Assembly (NCBI GenBank): GCA_947598585.1
Contig: CANQFK010000002.1
Coordinates: 1 to 64,000, forward strand
Direction of reading: 5' to 3'
Length of the DNA stretch: 64,000 nt
Origin: an uncultured Clostridia bacterium
GTDB taxonomy: Bacteria > Bacillota > Clostridia > Christensenellales > Pumilibacteraceae
Positions 54,802 through 63,755 of the stretch are shown piece after piece; the stretch's first letter is position 1; each line of letters begins with the position of its first letter. A program made the translations under genes and the position numbers. A model generated the notes under the pieces. That model was not told the origin of the DNA, searched no databases, and was given only the letters and a program-made list of their open reading frames with translations.

Positions 54802-55728
54802 ATGACATTTACAGCTAAGGACGTGGCCGCTCTTCGCGACAGAACGGGCGCGGGAATGATGGATTGCAAAAAGGCTCTTGCACATACCGACGGCGATATG
54901 GACAAGGCGGCGGAATATCTCAGAGAACAAGGCATCAGCGTGGCAGCCAAAAAGGCTTCCCGTATAGCGTCCGAGGGCGCGGTAGTGGCTTATACGTCGA
55001 AAGACGGCAAAGTGGGCGCTCTTATCGAGCTCAACTGCGAAACCGATTTCGTTGCGCGCAGCGACGCTTTCGTGCAGGTGGCAAACGCAATAGTAAAGCA
55101 GGTAGCCGAGCGCGCTCCCAAGGATAACGACGAACTTCTCGCTTCTTCCGTAAACGGAAGCACGGTGGCAGAACTCATCACCACCACGACGGCAAACACG
55201 GGCGAAAAGATCTCTTTCCGCAGATTCGTTCGTCAGTCGGGCGCAAAGGAAGAGGCGTACATTCATATGGGCGGCAAGATAGGCGTTTTGCTCGAAGTGG
55301 ATACCGACAAGGATCTCAACGGCAATGAGCAATTCGACACTATGTGCCACGATATAGCAATGCACATAGCCGCTTTTGCACCTCAATATATTTACAACGA
55401 CGAAGTTCCGTCCGAGCAAGTCGAGCATGAAAAGGAGATCTTGCGCATACAGGCTGCAAACGATCCCAAGAATGCAAACAAGCCCAAGGAGGTTCTCGAA
55501 AAGATGATCGTCGGCAGACTCGGCAAATTCTACAAGGAAGTTTGCCTTATCGATCAGGAATTCGCAAAGGACGCTTCCGTGACCATAAGACAGCTTGTCG
55601 AAAAGACGGGCAAGGATCTCGGCGCAAAGATAACGCTCAAAAAGTTCACACGCTTCGTAATGGGCGAGGGACTCGAAAAGAGAAACGAAAATTTTGCCGA
55701 AGAGATCGCAAAAATGCAGAACAAATAA
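54802..55728 (+). CDS. tsf: Elongation factor Ts
   Basis: 308 residues. The N-terminal UBA-like domain and EF-Tu contact RDRTGAGMMDCKKAL (residues 11-25), EYLREQGI, ELNCETDFVARSDAF, then the dimerisation core and QEFAKDASVTIRQLVE are as in EF-Ts. It recharges EF-Tu with GTP. AGGAGG lies before the ATG, and a terminator follows. Confidence 0.98.
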   Translation: MTFTAKDVAALRDRTGAGMMDCKKALAHTDGDMDKAAEYLREQGISVAAKKASRIASEGAVVAYTSKDGKVGALIELNCETDFVARSDAFVQVANAIVKQVAERAPKDNDELLASSVNGSTVAELITTTTANTGEKISFRRFVRQSGAKEEAYIHMGGKIGVLLEVDTDKDLNGNEQFDTMCHDIAMHIAAFAPQYIYNDEVPSEQVEHEKEILRIQAANDPKNANKPKEVLEKMIVGRLGKFYKEVCLIDQEFAKDASVTIRQLVEKTGKDLGAKITLKKFTRFVMGEGLEKRNENFAEEIAKMQNK

Positions 55729-55741
55729 AAAATCACACAAA

Positions 55742-55769
55742 GGAACGTCGATTTGACGTTCCTTTTTTT
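55742..55769 (+). terminator. Terminator between tsf and pyrH
   Basis: GGAACGTC (55742-55749) pairs perfectly with GACGTTCC (55755-55762), then seven T. The pyrH ribosome site AGGTGGAG starts at once after the T-run (55770), and no separate pyrH promoter is seen, so pyrH likely depends on read-through. Confidence 0.9.
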
Positions 55770-55782
55770 AGGTGGAGAACTT

Positions 55783-56478
55783 ATGTACAAGCGTATTTTA
55801 CTTAAACTCAGCGGCGAAGCTCTCGCCGGCAAGGACGGATACGGACTCGACGAGTCCACGGTGGACAAAGTTGTTACTCAGCTTGTAAAGCTGCGCGAAA
55901 AGGGGACCGAGATCGCGGTGGTCGTGGGCGGCGGCAACTTCTGGCGCGGCAGGCAGGGCAAAAACATGGATAAATCCACGGCGGATTACATGGGTATGCT
56001 GGCTACCACGCTCAACGCGCTCGCTCTTTGCGACGCGATAGAGTCGAAAGGCGTGCCCGCGAGAGTGCAGACTGCGATAAATATAAACGTTATCGCGGAG
56101 CCGTTTATCTTGCGCAAGGCGCTCAAACACCTCGAAAAGAAGAGAATAGTGATATTCGCGTGCGGCACGGGCAATCCGTATTTCACGACCGACACGGGAG
56201 CGGCGCTCAGAGCGGCTCAGATAAAGGCAGACGCGCTCATCATGGCGAAGAACATCGACGGCGTTTACGATTGCGATCCGCGCAAAAATTCCAACGCGGT
56301 GAAACTCGACAGGCTGTCGTATATGGAAGTCATGAATCGCCACCTCGAAGTTATGGACCTTACGTCGATAACCATGTGTATGGAAAACAACATTCCCATA
56401 GTGGCGTTCGGGCTCAACGAGGACGATGCGATAGTGCGCGCGGGTATGGGCGAAAAAATAGGCACGATTATCAATTGA
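55783..56478 (+). CDS. pyrH: UMP kinase
   Basis: Phosphorylates UMP to UDP. 231 residues from the ATG at 55783, which has AGGTGGAG upstream; a longer reading would start inside the terminator. Motifs of hexameric bacterial UMP kinase: ILLKLSGEALAG, VVGGGNFWRGRQG, CGTGNPYFTTDTGAALRAAQ and KNIDGVYDCDPRKN. Followed by frr, as in most bacteria. Confidence 0.97.
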   Translation: MYKRILLKLSGEALAGKDGYGLDESTVDKVVTQLVKLREKGTEIAVVVGGGNFWRGRQGKNMDKSTADYMGMLATTLNALALCDAIESKGVPARVQTAININVIAEPFILRKALKHLEKKRIVIFACGTGNPYFTTDTGAALRAAQIKADALIMAKNIDGVYDCDPRKNSNAVKLDRLSYMEVMNRHLEVMDLTSITMCMENNIPIVAFGLNEDDAIVRAGMGEKIGTIIN

Positions 56479-56484
56479 TTTCGC

Positions 56485-56513
56485 TTGTCACTGCCGTTAA
56501 ATTTTGGTATACT
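56485..56513 (+). promoter_or_regulatory. frr promoter
   Basis: TTGTCA (56485-56490), 17-bp spacer, TATACT (56508-56513), about 32 bases before the frr ATG. Confidence 0.65.
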
Positions 56514-56544
56514 TATATGAAGATAAAAAAACATGGAGGGTCGT

Positions 56545-57120
56545 ATGGCAATAACCAATTTACAGTTTAAAGAAGAATTCGATAAATACGAGGAGAAATT
56601 GAACAAGGGGATCGACTATCTGCGCGGCGAGTTTTTGACGGTGCGCGCAGGCAGAGCAAATCCGCAGATCCTCAATAAGATAACGGTAGACTATTACGGC
56701 ACGCCGACTCCGCTCGCCAATATGGCGAACATAACCGTTCCCGAGGCAAGAATGCTCGTCATTTCGCTTTGGGACACGTCCATGCTCAAAGAAACGGTCA
56801 AGGCGATAATGGCGTCGGATATAGGCATCACGCCCACCAACGACGGCAAAGTTATAAGACTTGTCTTTCCGCAACTCACCGAGGAGAGGCGCAAGGAACT
56901 CACCAAGCAGGTGAAAAAGATCGCCGAGGACAGCAAGGTCACGCTGAGGAACGAACGCCGCGATATAATGGACGTTATCAAAAGGTTCAAAAAGGACAAT
57001 CTTATAACCGAGGACGAGGAAAAGGCTTACGGCGCCGAAGTGCAGAAGACGCTGGACTCCTATATCGCCAAGGTGGACGCCTTATTAAAGGACAAGGAAG
57101 CGGAAATTCTTGAGATCTGA
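56545..57120 (+). CDS. frr: Ribosome recycling factor
   Basis: 191 residues. I start at the ATG at 56545 because GGAGGG (56534-56539) is placed correctly for it; the ATG at 56533 overlaps that site. LRGEFLTVRAGRANPQILNKI, YYGTPTPLANMANI and TEERRKELTKQVKKIAEDSKVTLRNERRD are the RRF hallmarks. With EF-G it splits post-termination ribosomes. It overlaps uppS by 11 bases. Confidence 0.97.
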   Translation: MAITNLQFKEEFDKYEEKLNKGIDYLRGEFLTVRAGRANPQILNKITVDYYGTPTPLANMANITVPEARMLVISLWDTSMLKETVKAIMASDIGITPTNDGKVIRLVFPQLTEERRKELTKQVKKIAEDSKVTLRNERRDIMDVIKRFKKDNLITEDEEKAYGAEVQKTLDSYIAKVDALLKDKEAEILEI

Positions 57121-57781
57121 CAACAGTCCAAGACATATAGCTTTTATCATGGACGGAAACGGCAGATGGGCGACGGAGCGTCATTTGCCGCGCAATTCGG
57201 GGCACAAAGAGGGCGTAAAAACAATGATACGCATAGCCTCCGCGTGCAACGACCGTGCTTTACCTTATGTGTCCTTTTATGCTTTTTCGACCGAAAATAA
57301 GTACAGACCTGCTTCCGAAGTAAAGGGGCTTATTTCGCTTATGAGCCGTATGGACGAGGTCGCGGACGAACTCGTAAAGAGGAATATAAAACTCAACGTA
57401 ATGGGCGAAATATCCTATTTCGACGAAAAGATACAAGCCGTCATAAGGGATTCGGTGGCAAGAACGAGTTCGCTCACGGGCGGCGTAGTAAATATAGGGC
57501 TCAATTACGGGGGCAGAGATGAGATCTTGCGCGCGGCTGATATGTACAGGAGCTGCTTGGGCAAACAGCCGTTCGGCGATTTTTTGTATACGGCGGGTCA
57601 GCCCGATCCGGACATTCTGATAAGAACGGGCGGAGAAATGCGACTGAGCAACTTTATGCTGTATCAACTCGCATATACCGAACTGTTTTTTACCGAAACA
57701 TATTGGCCGGATTTTTCCGAAGAGGAATTGGACGCTATCATACGAGAATATTATAAAAGGGACAGAAGATTCGGCAAATGA
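57110..57781 (+). CDS. uppS: Undecaprenyl diphosphate synthase
   Basis: 223 residues. Makes the C55 lipid carrier for cell-wall synthesis. MDGNGRWA (residues 14-21) with the catalytic Asp, SFYAFSTEN, and RTGGEMRLSNFMLYQLAYTELFF are intact. No ATG is available before the catalytic motif, so a TTG at 57110 is the likely start, inside the end of frr with AAGGAAG upstream. It overlaps cdsA by four bases. Confidence 0.95.
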   Translation: MRSDNSPRHIAFIMDGNGRWATERHLPRNSGHKEGVKTMIRIASACNDRALPYVSFYAFSTENKYRPASEVKGLISLMSRMDEVADELVKRNIKLNVMGEISYFDEKIQAVIRDSVARTSSLTGGVVNIGLNYGGRDEILRAADMYRSCLGKQPFGDFLYTAGQPDPDILIRTGGEMRLSNFMLYQLAYTELFFTETYWPDFSEEELDAIIREYYKRDRRFGK

Positions 57782-58656
57782 AAGATATAAAAAAGAGAGT
57801 GATAACGGGGAGCGTCATCTTTGTCGTATTTGCGACTTTTATTTTTCTGACGCTCAAAGTGCATTGGGCGTTTTTCGACGCGCTCGTTATCTTTTTGGCG
57901 CAGATCGCGTCGCTCGAAGTTTGCAACGCGATATCCAAAAAATTCCCGCGTCCGCTCGTAATATTGGTAAGTCTTACGGTCATATTCGGCTATCTTGCTT
58001 ATATGGTGGCGCAAACGGTGTTCGATATAGGCGGAATAACGTCGTTTTATTGCATAATGCTCGTTATGTGCCTTATAGCGATCATATGTTCGCTATGCTC
58101 GAAAAAGATAGGCACAAACAATGTCGTTTCGACCATGTTCGTGCTCGTATATCCCGTGTCCGCGCTCATGTATTTGCTCGGATTCAATCATTTTCCCGAT
58201 CCGTACAGGGCCAATATGATACTCATATTGTTTGTTTCGGCTCCGCTTACCGACACGTTCGCGTATTTCGTGGGCAGCATAGTTAAGGGCAAAAAACTTT
58301 GTCCCAAAATAAGCCCCAACAAGACCATATCGGGCGCCATCGGAGGATTGATAGGCGGAACGCTGGGCGGCGTGCTGATGTTCTTTATTTCGGGAACGGC
58401 GATAGGCGAATATCTCGGAATGGGCGCGTTCATGCCGGGACTTGCGAATTGTATCAACTTTATTTGCATGGGAGCTGTATGTTCGTTCGCCACGCAGTTC
58501 GGCGATATCTTCGCCTCGTTTATCAAACGCATAGTGGGGATCAAGGATTACGGCAATCTTCTCCCGGGACACGGCGGCGTCATGGACAGGATAGACGGGC
58601 TCATTATAGGCGGCGTGACGCTGTTTTTGTACGCGTCCATATTGATGGCGATATGA
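57778..58656 (+). CDS. cdsA: Phosphatidate cytidylyltransferase
   Basis: Makes CDP-diacylglycerol for phospholipid synthesis. 292 residues with about eight membrane helices and the C-terminal family signature KRIVGIKDYGNLLPGHGGVMDRID (shown in parts: KDYGNLLPGHGG, DRIDG). Overlaps uppS (ATGA) and dxr. Confidence 0.95.
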   Translation: MKDIKKRVITGSVIFVVFATFIFLTLKVHWAFFDALVIFLAQIASLEVCNAISKKFPRPLVILVSLTVIFGYLAYMVAQTVFDIGGITSFYCIMLVMCLIAIICSLCSKKIGTNNVVSTMFVLVYPVSALMYLLGFNHFPDPYRANMILILFVSAPLTDTFAYFVGSIVKGKKLCPKISPNKTISGAIGGLIGGTLGGVLMFFISGTAIGEYLGMGAFMPGLANCINFICMGAVCSFATQFGDIFASFIKRIVGIKDYGNLLPGHGGVMDRIDGLIIGGVTLFLYASILMAI

Positions 58657-59768
58657 AGAAGATAGCTATTTTCGGCAGCACGGGTTCGATAGGCACGCAG
58701 GCGCTCGACTTCATAGGTGCAAACGAGCGCGACTTTAAAGCGGACGTCCTTATCGCTCACGGCAATCTCGATCTTCTTGTCCGACAAGCGGAGAAATTCC
58801 GCCCGAGCGCGATAGGGCTTTTGGACGAAAGCGCGTACAACAAGGACAAATTATCTAATGTAGGCGCGAAAGTCGCCGTGGGACGAGAGGCGGTCGAACT
58901 TTGCTATGATTGCGATACCGTATTGTTTTCGGTGGTGGGAGCCGACGCTCTGTATGACCTGATGCGGCTAATAAGGAGAGGCAAAAGGATCGCTCTCGCC
59001 AACAAGGAATGTCTTGTTTCCGCAGGTAATATAATAATGAAAGAGGCGAAACGTTGCGGTGCGGAAATAGTGCCCGTGGACAGCGAACATTCGGCGGTAT
59101 GGCAGTGCCTCAGAGCGGGCGGCGAAGTGCAAAAGATAGTTCTCACGGCAAGCGGCGGCAGATATTACCGCATGAGCAAGGAAGAACTCGACGAAATCAC
59201 GCCCGAACAAGCGGCTGTCCACCCAAATTGGAAAATGGGCAAAAAGATATCCATCGACAGCGCGACGATGATGAACAAAGCGCTCGAACTCATAGAGGCG
59301 AGGTGGCTTTTCGACACAACGAACATAGATTATGTCGTTCATTCCGAAAGCGTCATACACTCGATGGTGATAATGAAAGACGGCGCGATTTTTGCGGAAC
59401 TGTCCGAGCCCGATATGCGGCTGCCCATTTCGATCGCGCTCTCGTATCCGCAAAGGACGCCGTGCGGGATAAAGGAATTTGCGTTCGACAGACCGCTTAC
59501 TTTTTTGAATAAGCGCGAGGACGTGTTCTTTGCGCCCTGCCTCGGCAAATATTGTATCTTAAAGGGCGGCTCGACAGGTGCGACGCTCGACGCTGCCAAC
59601 GAAGCGGCGGTAAAATTGTTTTGCGAGAGGCGCATAAAGTTTACCGACATAGCGGAGATAGTAAAGCGCGAATTGTATTCGTCGGACGTGCGCGAGATCG
59701 ATTCCATAGACGAGATCGTCCGTTTGCACGAGGAGATAAAAAACAAGATTTATATGAATAATTTATAG
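58653..59768 (+). CDS. dxr: 1-deoxy-D-xylulose 5-phosphate reductoisomerase
   Basis: Second step of the MEP isoprenoid pathway. 371 residues from the ATG at 58653, overlapping the cdsA stop. NADPH loop GSTGSIGTQAL (residues 8-18), ANKECLVSAG, the metal/substrate VPVDSEHSA, LTASGGRYY and HPNWKMGKKISIDSATMMNKALE are present. Length is slightly short but within range. Confidence 0.96.
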   Translation: MKKIAIFGSTGSIGTQALDFIGANERDFKADVLIAHGNLDLLVRQAEKFRPSAIGLLDESAYNKDKLSNVGAKVAVGREAVELCYDCDTVLFSVVGADALYDLMRLIRRGKRIALANKECLVSAGNIIMKEAKRCGAEIVPVDSEHSAVWQCLRAGGEVQKIVLTASGGRYYRMSKEELDEITPEQAAVHPNWKMGKKISIDSATMMNKALELIEARWLFDTTNIDYVVHSESVIHSMVIMKDGAIFAELSEPDMRLPISIALSYPQRTPCGIKEFAFDRPLTFLNKREDVFFAPCLGKYCILKGGSTGATLDAANEAAVKLFCERRIKFTDIAEIVKRELYSSDVREIDSIDEIVRLHEEIKNKIYMNNL

Positions 59769-59777
59769 GGAGAAGAA

Positions 59778-61016
59778 ATGCAATTCATCATCAAAGTTCT
59801 GTATATCATACTTGCTATAATGATACTTCTGCTTATGATAACCATTCATGAGTTCGGACACTATATCGCAGGTAAGATACTCGGATTCAAGATCGAGGAG
59901 TTTTCGATAGGATTCGGACCGAAGATCTTTACTAAAAAGAAAAAGAACGGCGAGGCGTTCTCGATACGCTGGTTGCCGCTCGGCGGTTATTGCGCCTTTG
60001 CGGGCGAGGGGGACGACGAAAAAATTCTTGCGCCCGAAAAGATGAAAGAGAGCGTAAGATCGTCGGACGAAACGGCGACCGAAACAGGGGCAAAAGCGAA
60101 AGACGGCGAGGCGGCGAAAGGCGCCGAAGTAAGAGCGGAAGATAACGCGACGGAGAGAACGGAAAAGAAGTTCAACGATCAGCCCCCCTGGAAACGCATA
60201 ATAGTGCTTATGGCGGGCGGCGTATTCAACCTGCTTTCGGCGATAGTGTTTTCGTTCATCTTTATAGCTTTCGGCGCGGTGGGCGGAGCGAGCGTTCAAA
60301 GCGTATATCAAAGCGTCGAGCCCGAAACTCGATACACATTGCAAGCGGGCGACAAGATCGTGTCCATAGACGGACAAAAAATAGATTTCTATCACTCCAT
60401 TCAGGATGAGATGGCGGGCAAAAGCGACGGCGACGTTATCGAAGTCGTAGTGCTGAGAAACGGTGAGGAAATGTCGGTAAATGTCACGCTTCATAAATAC
60501 GACCCCAATTACGAATTCGACGGAAGCCCGTCGGAGAGCGGATCGGAACTTCCCAAGGACGAGAACGGCAACATCGTTTATCCCGTCGGCATGGGAATAT
60601 CGCTTTTGCAGGAAAAGGCGAGCATAGGCGACGCGTTCAAGTATTGTGTGCCTTATACGGGCAAGCTGGCATGGCTTATTCTCGGAACGTTCGGCGATCT
60701 CATAGTGGGCAAGGTGCCCATAAATCAGGTGAGCGGTCCGATAGGCACCGTAAATCAGATAGCAAATTACGGCATGCAGAATTGGGCATATCTGCTCTTG
60801 TTGTTGCCGCTCATAGCAGCCAATCTCGGAATATTCAATTTGTTCCCCATTCCCGCGCTCGACGGCGCCAAAGTGGTGTTCACGATAATCGAATGGGTGC
60901 GCGGCAAGCCCATAAATCGCGACATAGAGAACAAGATACATTTTGTCGGTCTTATAGTTTTGTTCAGTCTGGTCATCATTCTGGACGTTGTCAACATAAT
61001 AATGTCCGTGCTATGA
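59778..61016 (+). CDS. rseP: RseP-type site-2 intramembrane protease
   Basis: 412 residues. HEFGH (residues 24-28) in the first helix and the LFPIPALDGAK motif in a later helix give the zinc site; a PDZ domain lies at about 175-250 (LQAGDKIVSIDG). Between the first helix pair and the PDZ is a charged insertion of some 45 residues rich in Glu, Ala, Lys and Thr (about 85-130). Releases membrane-bound regulators such as anti-sigma factors. ispG overlaps the stop. Confidence 0.93.
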   Translation: MQFIIKVLYIILAIMILLLMITIHEFGHYIAGKILGFKIEEFSIGFGPKIFTKKKKNGEAFSIRWLPLGGYCAFAGEGDDEKILAPEKMKESVRSSDETATETGAKAKDGEAAKGAEVRAEDNATERTEKKFNDQPPWKRIIVLMAGGVFNLLSAIVFSFIFIAFGAVGGASVQSVYQSVEPETRYTLQAGDKIVSIDGQKIDFYHSIQDEMAGKSDGDVIEVVVLRNGEEMSVNVTLHKYDPNYEFDGSPSESGSELPKDENGNIVYPVGMGISLLQEKASIGDAFKYCVPYTGKLAWLILGTFGDLIVGKVPINQVSGPIGTVNQIANYGMQNWAYLLLLLPLIAANLGIFNLFPIPALDGAKVVFTIIEWVRGKPINRDIENKIHFVGLIVLFSLVIILDVVNIIMSVL

Positions 61017-62047
61017 TCAAAACAGTAAAGATAAAGGACCTGCTTATAGGCGGGGGAAACAGAATAACCGTCCAGTCTATGACAAACACAAAGACCGCGG
61101 ATATCGACGCCACTTGCAAACAGATACGCGGTCTGATCGACGCGGGCTGCGACATTATACGTCTTGCGGTAAGTAACGACGAGGAAGTGAACGCGTGCAG
61201 AGAATATCTGAGGCGGTTCGACGCGCCTCTTGTCGCCGACATACAGTTCGATTATAAACTTGCGATAAAATGCAGTGACATAGGCTTTGCCAAGGTGCGT
61301 ATAAATCCCGGAAACATAGGCGGAGAGGATAAGGTGCACGAACTCGTCGCGGCGTGCAAAAGCAATCGCACTCCCATTCGCATAGGAGTCAACGGAGGCT
61401 CGCTCGAAAAGGGAGCCGTCGGACGCGGAGCGGAAGCCCTTGCGGAAAGCGCGCTAAGACACGTCGCGCTTTTGGAAAAGTTCGGCTTTGACGACATCGT
61501 TATCTCGGCTAAGTCGAGCGACGTGCGCGTAATGATACAAGCCAATCGCATTCTCAGCGACAGGTGCGGCTATCCTCTCCACCTCGGAGTGACCGAAAGC
61601 GGCGACGCGGAATACGGCACGATAAAGTCGGCGATAGGAATAGGCGCGTTGCTTGCCGACGGGATAGGCGATACGATACGCGTTTCGCTGACAGGCGATC
61701 CCGTAAGCGAGGTGATAGCGGCAAAGAAGATCTTGCGCGCGGTGGGACTTGACAAAAATTATTGCGAGATAATTTCCTGTCCGACCTGTTCGAGGTGCGG
61801 ATATGACTTGCCCGAGATAGTAAGGCAGGTGCGTGAGGAAACAAAGGACATTGATTTTCCTCTCAAAATAGCGATAATGGGTTGCGTCGTCAACGGACCG
61901 GGCGAGGCGAAGGACGCCGATCTCGGAGTCGCGGGCGGCGGCGATAAGGCTGTCTTGTTTACAAAGGGCAAAGTATACAAGACCATTCCCATGTGCGATA
62001 TTTTGCCCGAACTCAGAAGAATGATCGCGGAGCATACGAAAAGGTGA
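61013..62047 (+). CDS. ispG: (E)-4-hydroxy-3-methylbut-2-enyl-diphosphate synthase
   Basis: Sixth MEP-pathway enzyme, a [4Fe-4S] protein. 344 residues from the ATG at 61013, overlapping the rseP stop. N-terminal TIM barrel (VQSMTNTKTADIDAT, ADIQFDYKLAI, RINPGNIG) and C-terminal cluster domain with SCPTCSRCGYDL and MGCVVNGPGEAKDADLG. The stop overlaps the GTG of the next gene. Confidence 0.96.
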   Translation: MIKTVKIKDLLIGGGNRITVQSMTNTKTADIDATCKQIRGLIDAGCDIIRLAVSNDEEVNACREYLRRFDAPLVADIQFDYKLAIKCSDIGFAKVRINPGNIGGEDKVHELVAACKSNRTPIRIGVNGGSLEKGAVGRGAEALAESALRHVALLEKFGFDDIVISAKSSDVRVMIQANRILSDRCGYPLHLGVTESGDAEYGTIKSAIGIGALLADGIGDTIRVSLTGDPVSEVIAAKKILRAVGLDKNYCEIISCPTCSRCGYDLPEIVRQVREETKDIDFPLKIAIMGCVVNGPGEAKDADLGVAGGGDKAVLFTKGKVYKTIPMCDILPELRRMIAEHTKR

Positions 62048-63588
62048 ACGATTTTTTGGGTAAACTTGCGGAAAGCACGGGGCTCGATATGTCCGACGTG
62101 CGCCTTTCCGAATTGAACGTCAATATCAGGCAGGATACGCTTGAAATCGTTTTGGTTTGCCCCGAAGAAAAGGAAAAGGCGCTCACGGACGATATAAAAC
62201 TCATCGAAACGTGCTCGAATAAGATCTTGGGCGTCATGTTCAAGGTCAGGGTAAAGATAAAGAAGAGTTATTTCGACGAGGCATATTTTACATATGCGCT
62301 TTTGGGCTTTTTGCAAAAGTACCCGCTCATAAAGCACAACATAAAGAGCGGGAATTTTCAGTTCGACCGTATCGAGGACGAGATAAAGGTCACCTTAAAG
62401 GCGCCGTCCGCGGTTTGCGAATATATACGAAGCCGAAACATTTTCGGCGAGATAAAAAATTTCATCTTCAACAATTATTGCGAAAAAATTTCGCTCGATT
62501 TGGAAGAAACGGAACTCGAAAACGAGGATATCGACGTTTATATCCCCGAAAAAAAGCTCGTTTACGACTATGAGGGCGGGCGCAAGATAAAGGTGACCAA
62601 CGTCGAATCGTTCATAGGCGATCCCATTTACGAGCGCCCGGGCTATATCGCGGACGTTCGTCAGGGCGACGGCATAGTGCTGTGCGGCACGATAAAGGAT
62701 TTTACCGAACGCAAGCGCGCCATGAAAGAGGGCGACTCGGAGCAGAAATATTTCTTCAAATTCCGCCTCGAAGATTTTACGGGCTCGGTGAATTGCATAT
62801 ATTTCCCGACAAAGAAGTCGCTTGATAAGATAAGGCTGCTCGGCGACGGAAAGGAGATCGTGGCGTTCGGCACCGTCGAATCGAACACGTTCAAGGGCGA
62901 AACATCGCTTTCGTACAGAGTAAGGTTCATATCGCTTTGCACCTTGCCAAAAGATTTCGTCGTCAATCGCGCGCGCATGGTCGTTCCCGACCGATACGCT
63001 CGGATAACCCCCGTCCCGTACGAAAATTACGAGCAGGACGACATTTTCAGACAAAAAGAAGAAACGCCGCCATTCCTTATAGGCAAGAAGTTCGTCGTGT
63101 TCGACCTCGAAACGACGGGGCTCGACAGGATAAACGACAGGATAATCGAGATAGGCGCGGTCAAGATCGAGGACGGAGTTATGACCCAAACATTTTCGAC
63201 GCTCGTCGATCCCGAATGTCTTATTCCCGAAAAGATCGTCGGCATTACGCACATTACCGACGCCGACGTAAAGGGCAAGCCGCTTATCGAGGAAGTAATG
63301 CCCGATTTCTATAAATTTTGCGACGGCGCGACCATGGTGGGACAAAACAGCATACAGTTCGACGTCCCCTTTCTCAGAGCCAAAGCCGAGCCTATGAACA
63401 TATATTTCGAAAACGACCAGCTCGACACAATGCTTTTGGCGAAGAAGTTTTATCCGGGGCTGAGCAAATATACCCTCGACTTCCTTTCGAAAACTTTCGG
63501 CTTTGTCAACGAGGAAGCGCACCGAGCCGTTTCGGACGCGGTGACCACCGCAAAGATATTCATAAAACTTGCCGCTTGTATGAAATGA
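62044..63588 (+). CDS. PolC remnant: N-terminal, OB and DEDDh exonuclease domains only
   Basis: 514 residues from a GTG at 62044 whose GTGA overlaps the ispG stop. Residues ~1-190 match the PolC N-terminal region, ~195-300 an OB fold (GIVLCGTIKDFTERKR), and ~347-514 a complete DEDDh 3'-5' exonuclease: D354/E356 in FDLETTG, D440 in VGQNSIQFD, H493 and D498 in HRAVSDA. Full PolC is about 1440 residues; both PHP halves and the polymerase core are missing, and the frame ends cleanly 12 residues after the exonuclease motif. It sits where polC normally sits. Likely an active nuclease, perhaps a proofreader for DnaE. Confidence 0.85.
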   Translation: MNDFLGKLAESTGLDMSDVRLSELNVNIRQDTLEIVLVCPEEKEKALTDDIKLIETCSNKILGVMFKVRVKIKKSYFDEAYFTYALLGFLQKYPLIKHNIKSGNFQFDRIEDEIKVTLKAPSAVCEYIRSRNIFGEIKNFIFNNYCEKISLDLEETELENEDIDVYIPEKKLVYDYEGGRKIKVTNVESFIGDPIYERPGYIADVRQGDGIVLCGTIKDFTERKRAMKEGDSEQKYFFKFRLEDFTGSVNCIYFPTKKSLDKIRLLGDGKEIVAFGTVESNTFKGETSLSYRVRFISLCTLPKDFVVNRARMVVPDRYARITPVPYENYEQDDIFRQKEETPPFLIGKKFVVFDLETTGLDRINDRIIEIGAVKIEDGVMTQTFSTLVDPECLIPEKIVGITHITDADVKGKPLIEEVMPDFYKFCDGATMVGQNSIQFDVPFLRAKAEPMNIYFENDQLDTMLLAKKFYPGLSKYTLDFLSKTFGFVNEEAHRAVSDAVTTAKIFIKLAACMK

Positions 63589-63662
63589 CCTCGTTATCGG
63601 CGGAAAAGTTGCGAAAAAATTAAAATTGCGTTAAAAAATCAAGCCTTTTTACCCCAAAACAG

Positions 63663-63691
63663 TTGCAAATGCGTTGTAATTGTGATATAAT
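63663..63691 (+). promoter_or_regulatory. rimP promoter
   Basis: TTGCAA (63663-63668), 17-bp spacer, TATAAT (63686-63691) with extended -10 TG. Confidence 0.75.
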
Positions 63692-63712
63692 AACTATGTT
63701 ATTAAGCGTGCT

Positions 63713-63738
63713 GAGAGTGAACCTTTTGGTTCGCTCTC
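63713..63738 (+). promoter_or_regulatory. rimP leader hairpin
   Basis: GAGAGTGAACC (63713-63723) pairs with GGTTCGCTCTC (63728-63738) across a TTTT loop, with one G-U pair. It precedes the rimP start without a U-run. A leader hairpin before rimP is common in Firmicutes. Confidence 0.6.
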
Positions 63739-63755
63739 TGCTTTATGGGTGCAAA

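Noticed and set aside
58299-58652. Long N-terminal extension of dxr
   Set aside because: It is the cdsA gene read in another frame. The dxr ATG at 58653 gives the normal protein and overlaps the cdsA stop.
60644-61012. N-terminal extension of ispG
   Set aside because: It is rseP in another frame; the ATG at 61013 starts the conserved IspG sequence.
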